DNA of 64,000 nucleotides from Hylemonella sp. (lineage in GTDB: Bacteria; Pseudomonadota; Gammaproteobacteria; Burkholderiales; Burkholderiaceae_C): contig JAUXVI010000054.1 of NCBI GenBank assembly GCA_030680575.1, positions 62,001 to 126,000 on the forward strand, read 5' to 3'. How positions within the stretch are numbered: the stretch's first letter is position 1; every line of letters begins with the position of its first letter. Of this stretch, positions 39,469 through 47,293 are shown piece by piece. Position numbers and translations under genes: made by a program. The notes beneath the pieces were generated by a model that saw nothing but the letters and a program-made list of their open reading frames with translations, did no database searches and had not been told where the DNA came from.

Positions 39469-40817
39469 GCGGCCAACCCACAATGCAGGAACCCAGCCGC
39501 ACGCTGCCCGTCTACGGCGAATACGACGTGGTGGTGGTGGGCGGCGGGCCGGCCGGCTTGGCCGCTGCGGTGAGCGCTGCGCGCCACGGCGCCCGCACGC
39601 TGCTGGTGGAACGCTACGGCTTTCTGGGCGGCATGGGCACAGCGGGCGGGGTGACCAACTTTGCCGGCCTTTACGGACGCCGCAACGGCGAAATGCAGCA
39701 ACTCGTGCATGGCGTGGTCAATGACCTGTTGGCACGCATAGATGCCTTGGGCGGCCTGAACAAGCCGCAGGATGGCATGCAAGGGCGCATCCGTGTTCGC
39801 TCTTATGACACCTCCATCTACAAGTGTGCCGCCGATCAGTTGCTGTTGGCCGCCGGCGTTGAGATTCTTTTTCATGCCTATGCGGCATCCGTCTTGAAGA
39901 GTGCAGACCGCATCGAAGCGCTGGTGGTGGAAACCAAATCCGGGCGCCAGGCGATACGCGGCCAAGTCTTCATTGATTGCTCGGGCGACGCCGATGTGGC
40001 CGCTTTCGCCGGGGTGCCCTATGAGGTGGGCGATGGCCATGGCAGCGGATTGTTCCCGAGCACCATGTTCCGCGTGGGCCATGTGGACGCCCCCGCTGCG
40101 CTGGCCGCCATTGGTGAATTCAGCGCCATCAACGACTACATGGCGCGCGCGCAAGCGGCGTTTCCTGGTCGTTACGCATTCCCCCGGATTGGGGCCATCA
40201 TCCGGCCGCAAATCAACCCAACCGAATGGCGCGCCAATGTGACGCAGGTGAAGAATGCGCAGGGGCACGCCATGAACGGCGTGGACGCGCGGGAGTTGAG
40301 CGCGGGAGAACTGGAAGGCCGGCGTCAAACCGTCAATTACTTTGAATTCCTGCGTGAGCAGATCCCTGGCTTTTCAAAAGCGCAAATCGTGGAAATCGCG
40401 CCGCAGGTGGGTATTCGGGAAACGCGGCGCATCGAAGGGCTGTACGCGCTGACCGGGGAAGACATTCTGGGCTCGGCACGGTTTGATGACAGCATCGGCA
40501 TCAACGCCTGGCCCATGGAGTTGCACCAGGACGGCCGCATTGACTGGGGTTTCCCGCGCGATGCCAATCGAAGTTACAACGATCTCCCGTGGCGCATGCT
40601 GGTGCCGCGAGCCGTCAGCAACCTGCTGGTGGCTGGCCGTTGTGCCTCGATGACGCACGAAGGCCAGTCGGCCGCGCGCGCCAGTGGCGGCTGTTTCGTC
40701 ATGGGGCAGGCGGCGGGTACGGCGGCTGCCATGGCAGGGGGGCAACCACTGCAGCAGCTGAATGTGGCCCGCTTGCAAACGCAATTGACGCACGATGGCG
40801 CCTTGATTGAGCGCTGA
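39465..40817 (+). CDS. FAD-dependent oxidoreductase (FAD_oxidored family)
   Basis: This 450-residue flavoprotein has the dinucleotide-binding motif YDVVVVGGGPAGLAAAVSAA at about residues 20-39, then LLVERYGFLGGMGTAG, and the second FAD segment NLLVAGRCASMTHEGQSAAR with a C-terminal MGQAAGTAAAMA. The family (Pfam FAD_oxidored) includes enzymes with unassigned substrates. The ATG (39465) overlaps the Bug-receptor stop, so the two proteins are probably made together and act on the same compound. No other catabolic gene lies in the cassette. Confidence 0.88.
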   Translation: MSGQPTMQEPSRTLPVYGEYDVVVVGGGPAGLAAAVSAARHGARTLLVERYGFLGGMGTAGGVTNFAGLYGRRNGEMQQLVHGVVNDLLARIDALGGLNKPQDGMQGRIRVRSYDTSIYKCAADQLLLAAGVEILFHAYAASVLKSADRIEALVVETKSGRQAIRGQVFIDCSGDADVAAFAGVPYEVGDGHGSGLFPSTMFRVGHVDAPAALAAIGEFSAINDYMARAQAAFPGRYAFPRIGAIIRPQINPTEWRANVTQVKNAQGHAMNGVDARELSAGELEGRRQTVNYFEFLREQIPGFSKAQIVEIAPQVGIRETRRIEGLYALTGEDILGSARFDDSIGINAWPMELHQDGRIDWGFPRDANRSYNDLPWRMLVPRAVSNLLVAGRCASMTHEGQSAARASGGCFVMGQAAGTAAAMAGGQPLQQLNVARLQTQLTHDGALIER

Positions 40818-41012
40818 CTTCCAGGCGCTAAGACGTTAGCCATCACAAATGACGCTATGGGCGCAGGGGCAGTTCAGCTTCGAGAAGGACTGAGAGGTTG
40901 GTTAGCTAACTAGCCGAAACGGAAAAGAGAGCCCCGCCTCCTGCTCACGCAAGAGGCGGATTTTCTGTTAGCGGCTATCTCTTCGTTGTCATGCAGTGAC
41001 CGTGGCCCAAAT
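40818..41012. other. Junction region with second clpB tail and terminator
   Basis: The stretch holds the duplicated 29-bp clpB 3' end at 40866-40894 (reading GQFSFEKD-stop) and a terminator-like hairpin CCGCCTC/GAGGCGG plus TTTT at 40934-40964. No gene is present. It marks the right border of the LysR-Bug-FAD segment. Confidence 0.7.
40866..40894 (+). repeat. Direct repeat, second copy of the clpB 3' end
   Basis: 28 of 29 bases match 37311-37339, including the stop codon. It has no upstream clpB frame, so it is a scar of recombination or insertion. Confidence 0.85.
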
Positions 41013-42455
41013 TCAGTCAGCATTTGGCTTCATCTGGGTGAATACATCTTGTATGTTGTCTGGTTGTAATGCCCAACGATATGCCGGATGCATTTCCCAG
41101 TCAAAGCCGAAATCTACAAACTGGTGAGAAAGGTAGCGGCTTTCCTCGAAGTATTTGCGCTCAATAAATTGCCCCACTTCCTTTCGTGCGGTAAGGAAGT
41201 TGATCTTGTACATGAATGCAGCCAAGCTCTTTTTGTCTGCGACTTTTCCATTGGCAAATTTGAAAACTCCCGACTGCATAACGTTTTCAATCTTTTTGAG
41301 CAACATTTCAGTCGTGTACGAATACCCTGAGCTCGCTTTCTTATCTTGACGTGAAGGCCGCATTCCAAAAAGCAGTCGTTCAATGTCAGGCAACTCAGAT
41401 CGGTATTCGTTGATCGTGTCCTGCATTCTTCCTTGCGAATACTCCTCAAAGATGGCATTGAAATGGGGCGTGCTGATTATCGGAGCCTTGCTTTCAGATG
41501 CCTTTCGTGCCGCGAGAGTACATAACTTGACTAAGTCGCGAGGTCGCTTTCGAATGAGCGACATCAGCATTCTGTATGTTGGAATGCTCGCCCAATTACC
41601 TTTTCCCTCAAAGGTAGGTGCCATTACTGAGGCTAGGTACTGTGCAAGCTGAGGTTGGGATTTCTCTATCAGCGAGGCCGCATCGTGTGCTCTACCGTGA
41701 AATTGCTCGACTCGTTTGACCAATATGGCCAATATCTCGTGATTGGTCCATGAGTACCAAATCACTGAGCCTTCGATTTTGTCAGTCGATTCATCTGAAG
41801 TTCTCACGAGGTAATAGACGTCTGATCGAAGACTTATCCTAAATGAAACGCCCTTGCTTTCTGAGGCGATATCTCTTACAGCATTTATCAGCGCAGAGAT
41901 CTTTCGTATGTCCTTCTTTTGGCCTTCCCAGCCTCTGTCCAAGTCATCCAGGTAAACATAAATGCGACCGTTTTTTAGAAATTGGTCAACGATGACTTTG
42001 TGCGCACTCTGAAGATTGACGTATTTGTCGGATTTAAAAGTTGACTGCAAGAAGTCAATGAACTTGCCTCCGTACTGATTTAGGCTAGCTCGCCAACCGT
42101 CAAACAAAATGCCAAAAGAGGCCAGCGCCTTTCGGGCAATAATTTCTGAAATTCCAACTTTCCACTCACGTATTAACTTCAGAAAGTCTTGCTCCTGATC
42201 GCCGATGCCTGCGATGTCGTCAGGCTTGATCATTATTGAGAGTTTTCCTTCAGCGGTCTCCTCCGCCATCGCGACCTTAAACAAGGCGGACTTGCCGATT
42301 CCTTTGTGGCCTACCAGAACTCTCAAGGGAAGATCGTTGCATACCTGTCCGAAAACGTTGCTCTTGAAATAGTACGCTTTGAGGCGATCAATGTCCTCAT
42401 CTTCGGCGGCTTCGTGGCCGAACAGCTGCGCGATATTGGTTTCCGAAAACTCCAT
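41013..42455 (-). CDS. Orphan P-loop ATPase (resembles the Sll1717-type family)
   Basis: This 480-residue protein has Walker A VLVGHKGIGKSALF (Lys55) and Walker B IYVYLDDLDRG (Asp170-Asp173), with a helical C-terminal half that contains RKRPRDLVKL and other charged segments. It resembles the P-loop ATPases called Sll1717-type and, more loosely, KAP/STAND-like NTPases; no effector domain is recognised. Base composition is clearly AT-richer than its neighbours and codon use differs (many AAA, TTT, ATT), a sign of transfer. GGGGAG six bases before the ATG at 42455 gives the start (a GTG three bases earlier is possible). A defence or stress role is speculation. Confidence 0.75.
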   Translation of the reverse strand: MEFSETNIAQLFGHEAAEDEDIDRLKAYYFKSNVFGQVCNDLPLRVLVGHKGIGKSALFKVAMAEETAEGKLSIMIKPDDIAGIGDQEQDFLKLIREWKVGISEIIARKALASFGILFDGWRASLNQYGGKFIDFLQSTFKSDKYVNLQSAHKVIVDQFLKNGRIYVYLDDLDRGWEGQKKDIRKISALINAVRDIASESKGVSFRISLRSDVYYLVRTSDESTDKIEGSVIWYSWTNHEILAILVKRVEQFHGRAHDAASLIEKSQPQLAQYLASVMAPTFEGKGNWASIPTYRMLMSLIRKRPRDLVKLCTLAARKASESKAPIISTPHFNAIFEEYSQGRMQDTINEYRSELPDIERLLFGMRPSRQDKKASSGYSYTTEMLLKKIENVMQSGVFKFANGKVADKKSLAAFMYKINFLTARKEVGQFIERKYFEESRYLSHQFVDFGFDWEMHPAYRWALQPDNIQDVFTQMKPNAD

Positions 42456-42665
42456 CACTATCTCCCCGGGTGCGTGTGCGGTGTCTTGCGCGATCCGATA
42501 TCGTAGTGCAGTTTGGCTGTTTGACTAACAGCTCATCAGTCCCTTACCGTACGATCCGATTGCGTTTTCTATCCGCTACAGTTCAAATTTTCAGGGTGAG
42601 GTAAACGCAGCAGGTGTCGCGCGGCATTCTTTGCCCCGAACATCTAACAGAAAAGAGTGAGAGAC

Positions 42666-43598
42666 ATGAGCACCCTGATCTACACCCACCAAGCCTGTTT
42701 CAACCACCGCCCCGGCCCGCACCACCCGGAGTCACCCGAGCGGCTGGAAGCCGTGTTGGCAGCCTTGAAAACGCCGGAGTTCGCCGACGCCGTCTGGCGC
42801 GATGCACCGCTGGGCACCTTCGAGCAGGTGCTGCACATCCACACGCCCGACTACGTGGAGACGGTGCAGGCCGTCTCGCCTATCAGCGGCTACCGCGCGT
42901 TGGACGCTGGCGACACCATCCTGTCGCCCGGCTCGCTGGAGGCGGTGATGCGCTGTGTGGGCGCGGCCTGCGCCGGGGTAGACGATGTGGTGGCGAAGCA
43001 GGCCAGGAATGTGTTTTGCGCCACGCGCCCCTGCGGCCACCACGCCGAGGCGGATAAGGCCATGGGTTTTTGCGTCTTCAACCAGGCGGCCATTGCCGCC
43101 ATTCATGCGCGCCAGCAGCACGGCCTGCAGCGCGTGGCGGTGGTGGACTTTGACGTGCACCACGGCAACGGCACGCAGAACTCGTTTTACGACGACCCGG
43201 ATCTGTTCTACGGCTCCTGCCACCAGGGCCAGTTCTACCCGGGCACCGGTGCGAGGCACGAGACCGGCGTGGCGGGCAACATCGTCAACGTGCCGTTCCC
43301 CCGGGGCACCGGCTCGGCCGCCTTCCGCGCCGCCATGGCAGACGTGCTGCTGCCCGCGCTGCGCGAGTTTGCGCCCGAGCTGCTCATCATTTCGGCCGGT
43401 TTCGACGCCCACCACCTGGACCCGCTGGGCGGGCTGAAGTTCACTGACGAGGATTACCACTGGATCACGCGCGAGCTGCTGCAGGTGGCCGACGAGACGG
43501 CCGGCGGCCGCGTGGTGTCCGTCCTTGAAGGCGGCTACAGCCTGGAAGGCCTGGCCAGCGGTACCGCCGCACACGTGCGGGCTTTGATGGGGCGCTAA
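42666..43598 (+). CDS. Histone deacetylase-family amidohydrolase
   Basis: This 310-residue zinc-dependent deacetylase shows the family motifs HPESPERLEAVLAAL, RPCGHHAEADKAMGFCVFNQ (paired catalytic His), VVDFDVHHGNGTQNSFYDDP (Zn-binding Asp and His) and LLIISAGFDAHHLDPLGGL. Bacterial relatives hydrolyse acetylated polyamines or act in acetoin-type utilisation; the substrate here is not fixed. The ATG at 42666 (MSTLIYTHQACFNH) is preferred over a GTG nine bases earlier. It is likely a single-gene unit. Confidence 0.92.
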   Translation: MSTLIYTHQACFNHRPGPHHPESPERLEAVLAALKTPEFADAVWRDAPLGTFEQVLHIHTPDYVETVQAVSPISGYRALDAGDTILSPGSLEAVMRCVGAACAGVDDVVAKQARNVFCATRPCGHHAEADKAMGFCVFNQAAIAAIHARQQHGLQRVAVVDFDVHHGNGTQNSFYDDPDLFYGSCHQGQFYPGTGARHETGVAGNIVNVPFPRGTGSAAFRAAMADVLLPALREFAPELLIISAGFDAHHLDPLGGLKFTDEDYHWITRELLQVADETAGGRVVSVLEGGYSLEGLASGTAAHVRALMGR

Positions 43599-43629
43599 CA
43601 CCAGGTGTCGCTCTGTGACGACGGATTAT

Positions 43630-43678
43630 GCTATTGATTCAGTAGCGTCTTGCGCATATTCCGTGAGGGCTGCAGGCC
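43630..43678 (-). repeat. 49-bp two-hairpin dispersed element, copy after the deacetylase gene
   Basis: Minus orientation: on the plus strand it starts GCTATTGATTCAGTAGC (43630-43646) and ends AGGGCTGCAGGCC (43666-43678). Spacing equals the other copies. It lies 31 bases after the deacetylase stop, in a convergent gap. Confidence 0.75.
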
Positions 43679-43738
43679 TTTTTGGTCTGGATATGGAGGT
43701 CGATGGGTTCGTTGGTTTCCACGTCATCGAGGCTGAAA

Positions 43739-44230
43739 CTAGCGTCCCCACTTGCGACGCAGTTGTTCCTTTTGCTCGTTGGTCAGAATGGCGTCGATCC
43801 GTTTGCGCGCCTTGAGGGATGACTCAAACATTTCCTTCTGCGCATCCACCATGGTGCTGAACGCCTTGCGAGCCTCCGTCTCGTCCAGCCCGCCGGGGCC
43901 GAACATGTTGTTCATGTGGAAGCCTTGCTGCTGCATGTTGCCCATGAGCTGCCAGTGCGCCTTGGCGGTTTCCTCCTGGATCTGATCGATCTTCTTGCGC
44001 TGATCCGCGCTGAGGTCGAGCCCCCAGTAGTCGCCGCGCCCGGCATAGCCGCCCATCATGCCGGGACCCATGCCGTAGCCGCCTTGGCCGTAACCACCCA
44101 TCATGCCCGGGCCCATACCCATGCTGCCGCCATAGCCCCCCATCATCCCGCTGCCCATGCCGTAGGGTTGGGACCAGGCCGAACCGACGAATAAAAGACA
44201 GGCCGCCATCGTTGTCAGTGCTTTTTTCAC
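43739..44230 (-). CDS. Periplasmic Spy/CpxP-like protein with Met/Gly-rich repeats
   Basis: This 163-residue protein has a signal peptide (MKKALTTMAACLLFVGSAWS), then about 40 residues of GMGPGMMGGYG-type repeats, then a helical Spy/CpxP-like region with LSADQRKKIDQIQEETAKAH and TNEQKEQLRRKWG. Spy-family proteins are ATP-independent periplasmic chaperones or metal sensors. The Met-rich repeats could bind copper(I) or silver, which is inference. I use the GTG at 44230 because AGGAG lies six bases upstream; the ATG six bases earlier would touch the Shine-Dalgarno. It lies beside a cytochrome locus. Confidence 0.82.
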   Translation of the reverse strand: MKKALTTMAACLLFVGSAWSQPYGMGSGMMGGYGGSMGMGPGMMGGYGQGGYGMGPGMMGGYAGRGDYWGLDLSADQRKKIDQIQEETAKAHWQLMGNMQQQGFHMNNMFGPGGLDETEARKAFSTMVDAQKEMFESSLKARKRIDAILTNEQKEQLRRKWGR

Positions 44231-44391
44231 ATCCATCTCCTGTGCAGTTGATGGGCGCTGAATCAAGACGCCGAGGGGCCGCGCCCTGAACTCTCCCCGG
44301 TATCTGCATTCTCTTCCTGCTTGCGGTGCCGTGCGCATGCCCACACTCTGCGTGCAGGCATCTTGAACGGAGGGGCTTGTTCAGCACATCG

Positions 44392-45147
44392 TTAGCAGTC
44401 GTCCGCGTGCCGGGTGCTGGATGCAGCGCGGCTGCAACTCGCCTCAGCTTGTTGCACGCTGGGGGCTTGCTGCCATTCCCAGCTCCAGTACGACAGCACC
44501 GTCGCCAGCAGCAGGATGGCGAGCCAGGCGTGGTTGCGTTTGGCCAGGTCGGGCCCCGTGCCTTCCATGCGGCCGGTGAGCATGGGGGTGGCCTGGTTGC
44601 GGCGTCGCATCACGCTCAAGGCCAGCAGCATGGCCAGGTGCGCCAGGACCAGCCAGAGGAACAACTCGCCCACGGCCTCGTGAATTTCCTCAAGCCATTC
44701 ACCGCCCCAGTCGTGGAAGACGGCGTAGCCGCTCAGGGTCAGCGGTAGCACGGCAAGCAGCATGGCGATGACGGCCATGGCCATGGCCAGGTACTGCCCC
44801 TGGCGCCAGCTCACCTGGCCCGGGCCGGACCAGGCGGCTTTCACGCTGCGCAGCCAGAACGGGGCGTTGGCAACCTTGCCCCACAGCAGCGACAGCCGCG
44901 CCTGCCGCGGGCCGAACAGGCCATACAGGACGCGAAAGCCGAGCAGGCCGGCCATGCTGTAACCGAGCACGACGTGCACCAGGCGCAGGCGCTCGCCGTC
45001 GGCCGTGAGGTAGGCCCCGACAAAGCACAGGGCAAACAGCCAATGGAACATGCGGGTCGGGGCGTCAATCACGCGACGTGTTGTGCCGGCCTTGCGTGGC
45101 ACCGGGCTGGCCGACAAGGCCGGGGAAGAGGCGGGGGCGGTGTTCAT
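44392..45147 (-). CDS. Cytochrome b (b561/hydrogenase-type) membrane subunit
   Basis: This 251-residue protein is a four-helix diheme cytochrome b. Heme-ligand histidines are likely in TRMFHWLFALCF, LRLVHVVLGYSM and LFLWLVLAHLAM. It should pass electrons between the quinone pool and the diheme cytochrome c encoded just upstream (20 bases). GGAG eight bases before the ATG at 45147 decides the start over an ATG 24 bases earlier. The C-terminal part after the last helix is cysteine-containing and poorly conserved. Confidence 0.9.
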   Translation of the reverse strand: MNTAPASSPALSASPVPRKAGTTRRVIDAPTRMFHWLFALCFVGAYLTADGERLRLVHVVLGYSMAGLLGFRVLYGLFGPRQARLSLLWGKVANAPFWLRSVKAAWSGPGQVSWRQGQYLAMAMAVIAMLLAVLPLTLSGYAVFHDWGGEWLEEIHEAVGELFLWLVLAHLAMLLALSVMRRRNQATPMLTGRMEGTGPDLAKRNHAWLAILLLATVLSYWSWEWQQAPSVQQAEASCSRAASSTRHADDC

Positions 45148-45167
45148 GGGGTCACTCCGGTTCATCG

Positions 45168-45695
45168 TCATTGGAAAGCGCGGCGGTAGCGGGCATCGAG
45201 GCCGCTGGGAAAACGCAACGCGTCATCGTCAAAACTGCCTTGCTCGGCGCGGGTGTGGCAGGCGGCGCAGTTGGCGGCGCTTTTCACGCTGGCGTGCTGC
45301 CAGACGGCGGCATCCAGCTTGCGGTGCTTGCGTTCAAACCAGGCTGAGCGGGTGATGCGGTCTTGCGGCGGTTCTTCGCGGACGCGTTTGTCGCTGCCCG
45401 CGTTGGCCTGCAGCCAGTGGCTGATCTGCTGCACGGTGGCCGCATCCAGCGCGGCGTCGGTGCCGTAGTGCTGCTCCAGACCCTGCATGACGCGATGCCA
45501 TGAGCGGGCCGGCAGCAGGCCCGGCGGGTAGGCCAGATGGCAGGCGGTGCATTCCTGCTGGTAGCTGGGCAGCATCTGGCGCGGCTGCAGGGTCTTGCTG
45601 TCGGCAAAGGCTTCGCTTGCCATCAGGCTGGCGAAAAAAACCAGCACCAGTGCGCTCCACTTGAGCGCGAGTCCTGTTTGCGGTGTTGTTGTCAT
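45168..45695 (-). CDS. Diheme cytochrome c (DHC)
   Basis: This 175-residue periplasmic protein has an N-terminal signal peptide (about 12-31) and two c-type heme sites, CTACH (49-53) and CAACH (143-147). Length and spacing fit the DHC family known from Rhodobacter and Shewanella, where DHC donates electrons to the oxygen-binding heme protein SHP. Here it sits 16 bases after the SHP-like gene and 20 before cytochrome b, the order expected for an SHP-DHC-cytochrome b electron chain. Confidence 0.9.
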   Translation of the reverse strand: MTTTPQTGLALKWSALVLVFFASLMASEAFADSKTLQPRQMLPSYQQECTACHLAYPPGLLPARSWHRVMQGLEQHYGTDAALDAATVQQISHWLQANAGSDKRVREEPPQDRITRSAWFERKHRKLDAAVWQHASVKSAANCAACHTRAEQGSFDDDALRFPSGLDARYRRAFQ

Positions 45696-45711
45696 GGGGG
45701 CTCCAATCGGT

Positions 45712-46119
45712 TCAGGGTTTCAGGCTGTTCAGGTAGGCCAGCACGTCGGCTTTCTCGTTGGCACTGCATTCACGGCTCAGCACGTCCTTGCAGTTGCGGC
45801 GCAGCCACTTGTCGACCTTGGCCGTCTCGGTGAAAGCCTGGGGGTTGAAGGCGGGTGCCAGCGCGGCAATGGCCTTGCCCGTGCTGGCGTGCTTGCCCTG
45901 GCTGGTGGGGGGCGTGCCATGGCAGGAGGCGCAGGACCAGTCAGCGCCATGCTTGCTGCTGAAAAAGACCTTGCCCCGGTCGGCATTGCCGGGGGCGCTG
46001 GCTTGCGCATTCCAGCGGATCAGCTGCTCGGTGATGCTGGTGTCGGCAGCCTGCGCCGGTGGCAGCACCAGCATGGCGGCCAGCAGGCTGGCCAGGGGAA
46101 TGAAGGTCTTGTTATTCAT
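45712..46119 (-). CDS. SHP-like monoheme cytochrome c (DUF1924)
   Basis: This 135-residue periplasmic protein has a signal peptide (cleavage near residue 25) and one heme site, CASCH (63-67). Its C-terminal region KVDKWLRRNCKDVLSREC matches sphaeroides heme protein (SHP), including Asn109, which corresponds to the unusual asparagine axial ligand that opens on O2 or NO binding, and the flanking Cys110 and Cys118 that may form the disulphide. GGAG seven bases before the ATG fixes the start. It heads the cytochrome operon and is divergent from the PepSY gene. Confidence 0.88.
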   Translation of the reverse strand: MNNKTFIPLASLLAAMLVLPPAQAADTSITEQLIRWNAQASAPGNADRGKVFFSSKHGADWSCASCHGTPPTSQGKHASTGKAIAALAPAFNPQAFTETAKVDKWLRRNCKDVLSRECSANEKADVLAYLNSLKP

Positions 46120-46308
46120 GGTTTGCTCCGTCGTGGTTTCGGTATGGCATGCATGGTGCGCGCCGCCACCTGTACCCGGACTGAAGGTGCTGTTCATCGG
46201 CGGTTCACTTTTTCCTGCGCAGAATGAAGCCTGCCCCGACGTACCGGTGCGCGCCAGGTGCGTGACCGTGCCGCTGGGGGAATAAGATGTCCCCAACGGA
46301 GTCCATCC
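46120..46308. promoter_or_regulatory. Divergent control region of the SHP operon and the PepSY-two-component operon
   Basis: The 189-base gap separates the starts of the SHP-like and PepSY genes. A TAAGAT hexamer at 46283-46288 lies within a GGGGA...TCCCC inverted repeat (46277-46294) and could be a -10 for the plus-strand operon. The response regulator at 46620 is the obvious candidate to bind here. Confidence 0.4.
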
Positions 46309-46620
46309 ATGCGTAACACCCTTGCCATTGCTTTGCTGCTGGCCGCCGGCTTGATGCCGCTGGCCAGCCAGGCCGAAAGTGGCCACGACCACGACCGCGC
46401 CCGTGCTGCCTTGCAGGCCGGAGAAATCCTGCCCTTGCCCGTCGTGCTGGAGCGGGTTGCCAAAGAGCACCCCGGCAATGTGCTGGAAGTCGACCTGGAG
46501 CGCGAGAAGAACCGGTGGGTGTACGAGCTCAAGATCCTGCAAAGTGGCGGCGGCCTGCTCAAGCTGGAGGTTGACGCCAAGGACGCCAGCGTCATCAAGC
46601 GCCGTGAGGAAAAACGCTGA
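46309..46620 (+). CDS. Periplasmic PepSY-domain protein
   Basis: This 103-residue protein has a signal peptide (MRNTLAIALLLAAGLMPLAS) and a single PepSY domain (LPVVLERVAKEHPGNVLEVD through LEVDAKDASVIKRREEKR). PepSY proteins modulate peptidases or signal sensors and are often encoded with two-component systems. Its stop codon shares one base with the start of the response-regulator gene, so it is translated with it and may report a periplasmic signal to the kinase. Confidence 0.87.
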   Translation: MRNTLAIALLLAAGLMPLASQAESGHDHDRARAALQAGEILPLPVVLERVAKEHPGNVLEVDLEREKNRWVYELKILQSGGGLLKLEVDAKDASVIKRREEKR

Positions 46621-47291
46621 TGCGGGTACTGCTGGTTGAAGACGAGCCGACGCTGGCAGCGCAGTTGCGCCAGGTTCTGCAGGACGCCGGCTACACCGTG
46701 GACCATGCCGACAACGGGCGCGACGCCTGGTACATGGGCGGCGTGCAGGCTTACGACGCCGTGGTGCTGGACCTGGGCCTGCCGGTGATGGATGGCCTGA
46801 GCGTGCTCAAGCGCTGGCGCAGCGAAGGCATGGCAGTTCCGGTCCTCATCCTGACCGCGCGCGACCAGTGGCACGAGAAGGTGGCCGGCATCGATGCCGG
46901 TGCCGATGACTACCTCACCAAACCGTTTCACACCGAGGAACTGCTGGCCCGGGTGCGTGCCCTGATCCGCCGGGCCAGCGGCTTGGCGTCGCCGCTGCTG
47001 GCGTGCGGCCCCTTGTCGCTGGACACACGCAGCGGCCGCGTGATGCTGGACGGCCAGCCGGTCCACGTGACCGCGCACGAATTCAAGGTGCTGTCCTACC
47101 TCATGCATCACCCCAACGAACTGGTGCCGCGCACGGTGCTCACCGAGCATCTGTACGCACAAGACTTCGAGCGCGACTCCAACACCATCGAGGTCTTTGT
47201 GGCCCGCCTGCGCAAGAAGTTGCCGGCCACGATGATTGAAACCGTGCGCGGCCTGGGCTACCGGCTCAACCTGCCGGCCAATCCGGTCTGA
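46620..47291 (+). CDS. OmpR/PhoP-family response regulator
   Basis: This 223-residue regulator has a receiver domain (acidic Glu7-Asp8, phospho-acceptor Asp51 in VVLDLGLPVMDG, Lys in YLTKPFHTEEL) and a winged-helix DNA-binding domain (LTEHLYAQDFERDSNTIEVF, then VARLRKKL). It is closest in layout to PhoP/QseB regulators. It sits between the PepSY gene and its cognate sensor kinase, opposite the SHP cytochrome operon, which is its likely target. Confidence 0.94.
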   Translation: MRVLLVEDEPTLAAQLRQVLQDAGYTVDHADNGRDAWYMGGVQAYDAVVLDLGLPVMDGLSVLKRWRSEGMAVPVLILTARDQWHEKVAGIDAGADDYLTKPFHTEELLARVRALIRRASGLASPLLACGPLSLDTRSGRVMLDGQPVHVTAHEFKVLSYLMHHPNELVPRTVLTEHLYAQDFERDSNTIEVFVARLRKKLPATMIETVRGLGYRLNLPANPV

Positions 47292-47293
47292 GC

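Noticed and set aside
37340-40865. The LysR-Bug-FAD segment as an intact transposon or integrative element
   Set aside because: No transposase, integrase or terminal inverted repeats are present; only the direct clpB-tail repeat supports insertion.
43985-44170. A possible CRISPR or tandem DNA repeat in the Met/Gly-rich region
   Set aside because: The repetition is at codon level within a coding frame with irregular unit length and no spacers.
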